A stretch of DNA of 64,000 bases, taken from contig CANLVO010000001.1 of NCBI GenBank assembly GCA_947494645.1, forward strand, positions 186,001 to 250,000. The letters are read 5' to 3'. The stretch's first letter is position 1. Each line of letters starts with the position of its first letter. A model generated the notes under the pieces. It was not told the DNA's origin. It ran no database searches and worked only from the letters and a program-made list of their open reading frames with translations. Positions 61,896 through 64,000 of the stretch are shown here, in pieces. This DNA comes from an uncultured Litoreibacter sp. (GTDB lineage: Bacteria; Pseudomonadota; Alphaproteobacteria; Rhodobacterales; Rhodobacteraceae). A program made the position numbers and the translations under genes.

Positions 61896-62480
61896 TTAGT
61901 TAGAGACGCGCACTTCCTCAAGCGGATAGCCAAGTGCGTCTTGGCCTTCGAACGCTTCGTGGCAGTTGTGACAGAAGCTTTGCTTGATTTTCATCGGCTT
62001 ACCGCCCGGCTGCACAGCGGAGTAAATCCAGTCATCCGCGTCAGGTGCTGCACCGGCTTCGCCTTTGGTCATGATGAACAGCGGGCCAACAACGGCTTTG
62101 TTCTTCTTGACGTTAATCTTGATGCTTTCTTTCGCAAGCACGGAGCCTGCGGGCATCACGACGCCTTCTTCCTCGAACTTGAGGTATTGCTCAGCGGCAA
62201 TGTCGTTGGCGAATGTGTTCAGCAGGCGGTTGCCATGCGGGCCAGCGACGGCTGGGCGGGTCGCTGTTGGGGCCCAAGTGCGGTAAACTGCGGCCACTTC
62301 GTTGTCGCCTTTGGTGTACCCTTCCAACATTTTGTCGCCGATGCAGGCATAAATTTCTTCAATTTGAGCGGCTTCCAGGTCGAAAGCGTCTTCGACATCG
62401 GTTTTGCAGTCAGCAGCAAAAGCGCCGGAGGTCAGCGCGAGGCCAGCCGCGACGGTTGCAAGGGTCGTACGAAAGGTCAT
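61896..62480 (-). CDS. Cytochrome P460-like periplasmic c-type heme protein
   Basis: A 194-residue protein with a signal peptide (MTFRTTLATVAAGLALTSGA, then FA, cut near 22). A single heme-binding C170-HN-C173-H174 lies close to the C-terminus, and SVLAKESIKINVKKNKAVVG with IMTKGEAGAAPDADDWIY is the P460/c'-beta fold. In true P460 a Lys is cross-linked to the heme and the protein oxidises hydroxylamine; whether a Lys here can do so is unclear, so a gas-binding cytochrome is also possible. Confidence 0.85.
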   Translation of the reverse strand: MTFRTTLATVAAGLALTSGAFAADCKTDVEDAFDLEAAQIEEIYACIGDKMLEGYTKGDNEVAAVYRTWAPTATRPAVAGPHGNRLLNTFANDIAAEQYLKFEEEGVVMPAGSVLAKESIKINVKKNKAVVGPLFIMTKGEAGAAPDADDWIYSAVQPGGKPMKIKQSFCHNCHEAFEGQDALGYPLEEVRVSN

Positions 62481-62576
62481 GTATAGTCTCCAGTTATCGG
62501 TTGGCCATTTTGTCGCAGGCTGGAGGGCAAAAAGCTAATCAAGCAAAGCTCTCGCACAGACACGTTTCTGTGATCC

Positions 62577-63506
62577 CTAACCCTGTCCGCGGGGGTGCGC
62601 TTTCGCATAGATTTCCATCAATCGGGCCGTGTCGACGGCCGTATAAGCCTGTGTGGTACTGAGCGAGGCGTGGCCCAGAAGCTCTTGAATTGCGCGGAGA
62701 TCTCCGCCTGCTTCCAACAAATGCGTGGCGAAGGAATGGCGCATCGCATGCGGTGTGGCGGTGGCGGGGAGGCCGAGTTGCATGCGGGCGTTTTCCATGG
62801 ATTTGGCGATGATGCGGGCGGACAAAGCGCCGCCTCGGGCGCCGCGAAAGAGGGATTCCTCCGGGTCGACCTCGTAGGGCAGGGCTTTGAGGTAGCGATC
62901 TACGGCGTTTCTGGCGGCGTCCAGAACAGGCACGATCCGGTCCTTGCCGCCCTTACCCTTGATCCGCAGCACGTCCGGCAAGGGCGCATCTTTTCCTTTC
63001 AAACCAAGGGCTTCAGAGATGCGCAACCCGCAACCATAGAGCAGTGTCAGCACCGCGACGTCGCGGGCGGCGATCCAGGATTTGGGTTGTTGGGTCTCTA
63101 CCGTTTCGATCATCGCCTTGGCGGCATCTTTGGCCAAGGGGCGGGGCAGTTTCTTCTGGAATTTTGGGGATCGCGTGGCCAAAACGGCGGTCGGTTCGAA
63201 CCCGTCGCGCTCCGCAAACCAGCGAAAAAAGCTTTTAACTGCAGAGAGTTGGCGGGCCAGAGACCTTGCGGCGACGCCCCGGTCGCGCTCATGCGCCATC
63301 CAGGAGCGCATGTCGGACGTGCTCACGGATTTCAGTGGGTCAAGCCCGACGGCGCCGCCGTGGTGATTGCCGATAAAGGCAAAAAATCCAGCAAGATCAT
63401 GGCGGTAGGCTTCAATCGTGTTCTCGGACACGCCGCCCAAAGCAGACAAATGTTTGAGCCAGTTTTCGAGAAGATCGCGTGCGGCGGGGGAGATCAGCCC
63501 AGCCAT
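62577..63506 (-). CDS. xerC: Tyrosine recombinase XerC
   Basis: A 309-residue recombinase for resolving chromosome dimers at dif. Catalytic set is complete: R162 in GCGLRISEA, K185 in IKGKGGKDR, H253 and R256 in PHAMRHSFATHLLEAGGD, H279 in ELLGHASLSTTQ and Y288 in QAYT. The N-terminal core-binding domain starts LLENWLKHLSALGGVSENT. The link with DUF484 just upstream (13 bp overlap) marks it as the chromosomal XerC rather than a phage integrase. Confidence 0.94.
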   Translation of the reverse strand: MAGLISPAARDLLENWLKHLSALGGVSENTIEAYRHDLAGFFAFIGNHHGGAVGLDPLKSVSTSDMRSWMAHERDRGVAARSLARQLSAVKSFFRWFAERDGFEPTAVLATRSPKFQKKLPRPLAKDAAKAMIETVETQQPKSWIAARDVAVLTLLYGCGLRISEALGLKGKDAPLPDVLRIKGKGGKDRIVPVLDAARNAVDRYLKALPYEVDPEESLFRGARGGALSARIIAKSMENARMQLGLPATATPHAMRHSFATHLLEAGGDLRAIQELLGHASLSTTQAYTAVDTARLMEIYAKAHPRGQG

Positions 63507-64000
63507 CTGCGGATCGCACGCTCGAAGACATTGCAGAAAAAGATAAGAGTATCAGTGCCTTGGTTGGGACGGAACTGATGCGGGTCTTCTGCGCCCATGA
63601 CCAAAAGGCCGGGCAAACGACCCTTGCCGAGGTCAAGTTTCAGCAGCGCCTCAGACTTGATGTAATCGGCGTTATCCCCGTAAACGTCTGAACTTGCAGG
63701 AGAAACCTGCCGCAAAGTCACGGGACGAACGGTGATGTTGCGACCGGCGGTGATGTAATGGTCGATATCGCCCGGGCCAACGATGGACAAAACGTCGTCG
63801 AAGCCGACGGATGGGCTCTCGTATTCTTTGCTCTCAAGGATCAAACGCAGTCTGGACACGCGCAGGGCTTCCAGAAGATCGCCAGAGAGGGAGTTCAAAA
63901 ACGCATTGAAATCAACGGGTTCCAATGTTCTCAAGACGGCGTTGTGGATCAGGTTGGTGCCGGCGAGGTTCTCGTAGGCGGCGGCGATGACGGAGCGGTG
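63494..64000 (-). CDS. DUF484 family protein, C-terminal part
   Basis: The frame stays open to the window edge, so the N-terminus is missing. The visible 168 residues contain RSVIAAAYENLAGTNLIHNA and, near the end, LKLDLGKGRLPGLLVMGAED with RFRPNQ-like DPHQFRPNQGTDTLIFF, the GAF-like DUF484 pattern; the usual short N-terminal coiled coil lies outside. DUF484 genes commonly lie next to xerC. Overlaps xerC by 13 bp. Role unknown. Confidence 0.88.
   Translation of the reverse strand, partial: HRSVIAAAYENLAGTNLIHNAVLRTLEPVDFNAFLNSLSGDLLEALRVSRLRLILESKEYESPSVGFDDVLSIVGPGDIDHYITAGRNITVRPVTLRQVSPASSDVYGDNADYIKSEALLKLDLGKGRLPGLLVMGAEDPHQFRPNQGTDTLIFFCNVFERAIRRWLG

Noticed and set aside
62577-63506. 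Tyrosine recombinase as a sign of prophage or integrative element
   Set aside because: It is the chromosomal XerC type next to DUF484, with no phage genes or attachment repeats around.
62595-63578. 327-codon plus-strand frame
   Set aside because: Antisense to xerC, whose six catalytic residues are all present.
1-64000. CRISPR arrays, rRNA or insertion sequences
   Set aside because: No regularly spaced repeats, no rRNA segments and no transposase-like proteins were seen on either strand.

Overview
The window is a gene-dense, GC-rich stretch of an alphaproteobacterial chromosome, most probably a member of the Rhodobacterales (Roseobacter group). This rests on the order ffh - chorismate mutase - rpsP - rimM - trmD; on an F0 ATP-synthase operon (atpI-atpB-atpE-b'-b) separate from F1 and carrying both b and b' subunits; on a phosphatidylcholine synthase (Pcs); on DUF1523 and other proteins typical of that order; and on acidic or Ala/Glu-rich tails on ribosomal proteins. 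I see no rRNA, tRNA, CRISPR array, transposase or prophage. The ends cut a site-2 protease (left) and a DUF484 protein (right).

Layout. 1-6.5 kb: end of an M50 protease; a coupled pth / serine hydrolase / DUF2237 operon; an FkbM-type methyltransferase lying between pth and rplY; an MFS transporter; an LldD-type hydroxyacid dehydrogenase. 6.7-12.8 kb: a tightly coupled seven-gene operon that I consider the most novel part. It encodes a ferric-reductase-like membrane protein fused to a Rieske domain, a membrane-anchored four-cysteine protein, two small membrane proteins, a Rieske domain fused to a whole ThDP-dependent enzyme, an isochorismatase-like hydrolase and a beta-keto acid cleavage enzyme (BKACE). 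12.8-17.7 kb: the translation/secretion housekeeping block on the minus strand. 18-23.4 kb: two LysR regulators with VOC, EamA and MDR-dehydrogenase neighbours, an ArsR regulator and small membrane proteins, including a 24-residue one.

23.6-26.3 kb: the ATP synthase F0 operon. 26.3-30.8 kb: an ECF sigma factor coupled to a membrane-anchored YfbK-like von Willebrand protein, an alpha/beta hydrolase and a P1-family Ntn peptidase. 30.9-39.6 kb: a second system of unknown function, with a coiled-coil protein, a novel protein, an AAA ATPase, membrane proteins, a conserved unknown protein and a DUF1523 protein; a foreign-looking GNAT gene splits the cluster. 39.8-44.2 kb: deoC plus a double-domain aldehyde dehydrogenase, and rpe. 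44.4-47.4 kb: an ABC-2 exporter and an esterase. 47.5-52 kb: a large CheB-CheR-PAS protein without kinase domain and a divergent unknown gene. 52-64 kb: truA, the YcjX/YcjF pair, an FAD monooxygenase, ileS, ogt, pcs, a cytochrome P460-like protein, xerC and DUF484.

In the Rieske/ThDP operon the simplest reading is a redox chain. A soluble ThDP enzyme could pass electrons from its substrate intermediate to its own Rieske cluster, then to the membrane cytochrome-b/Rieske protein, while the hydrolase and BKACE process the carbon skeleton. This is inference: neither substrate nor electron partner can be read from sequence.
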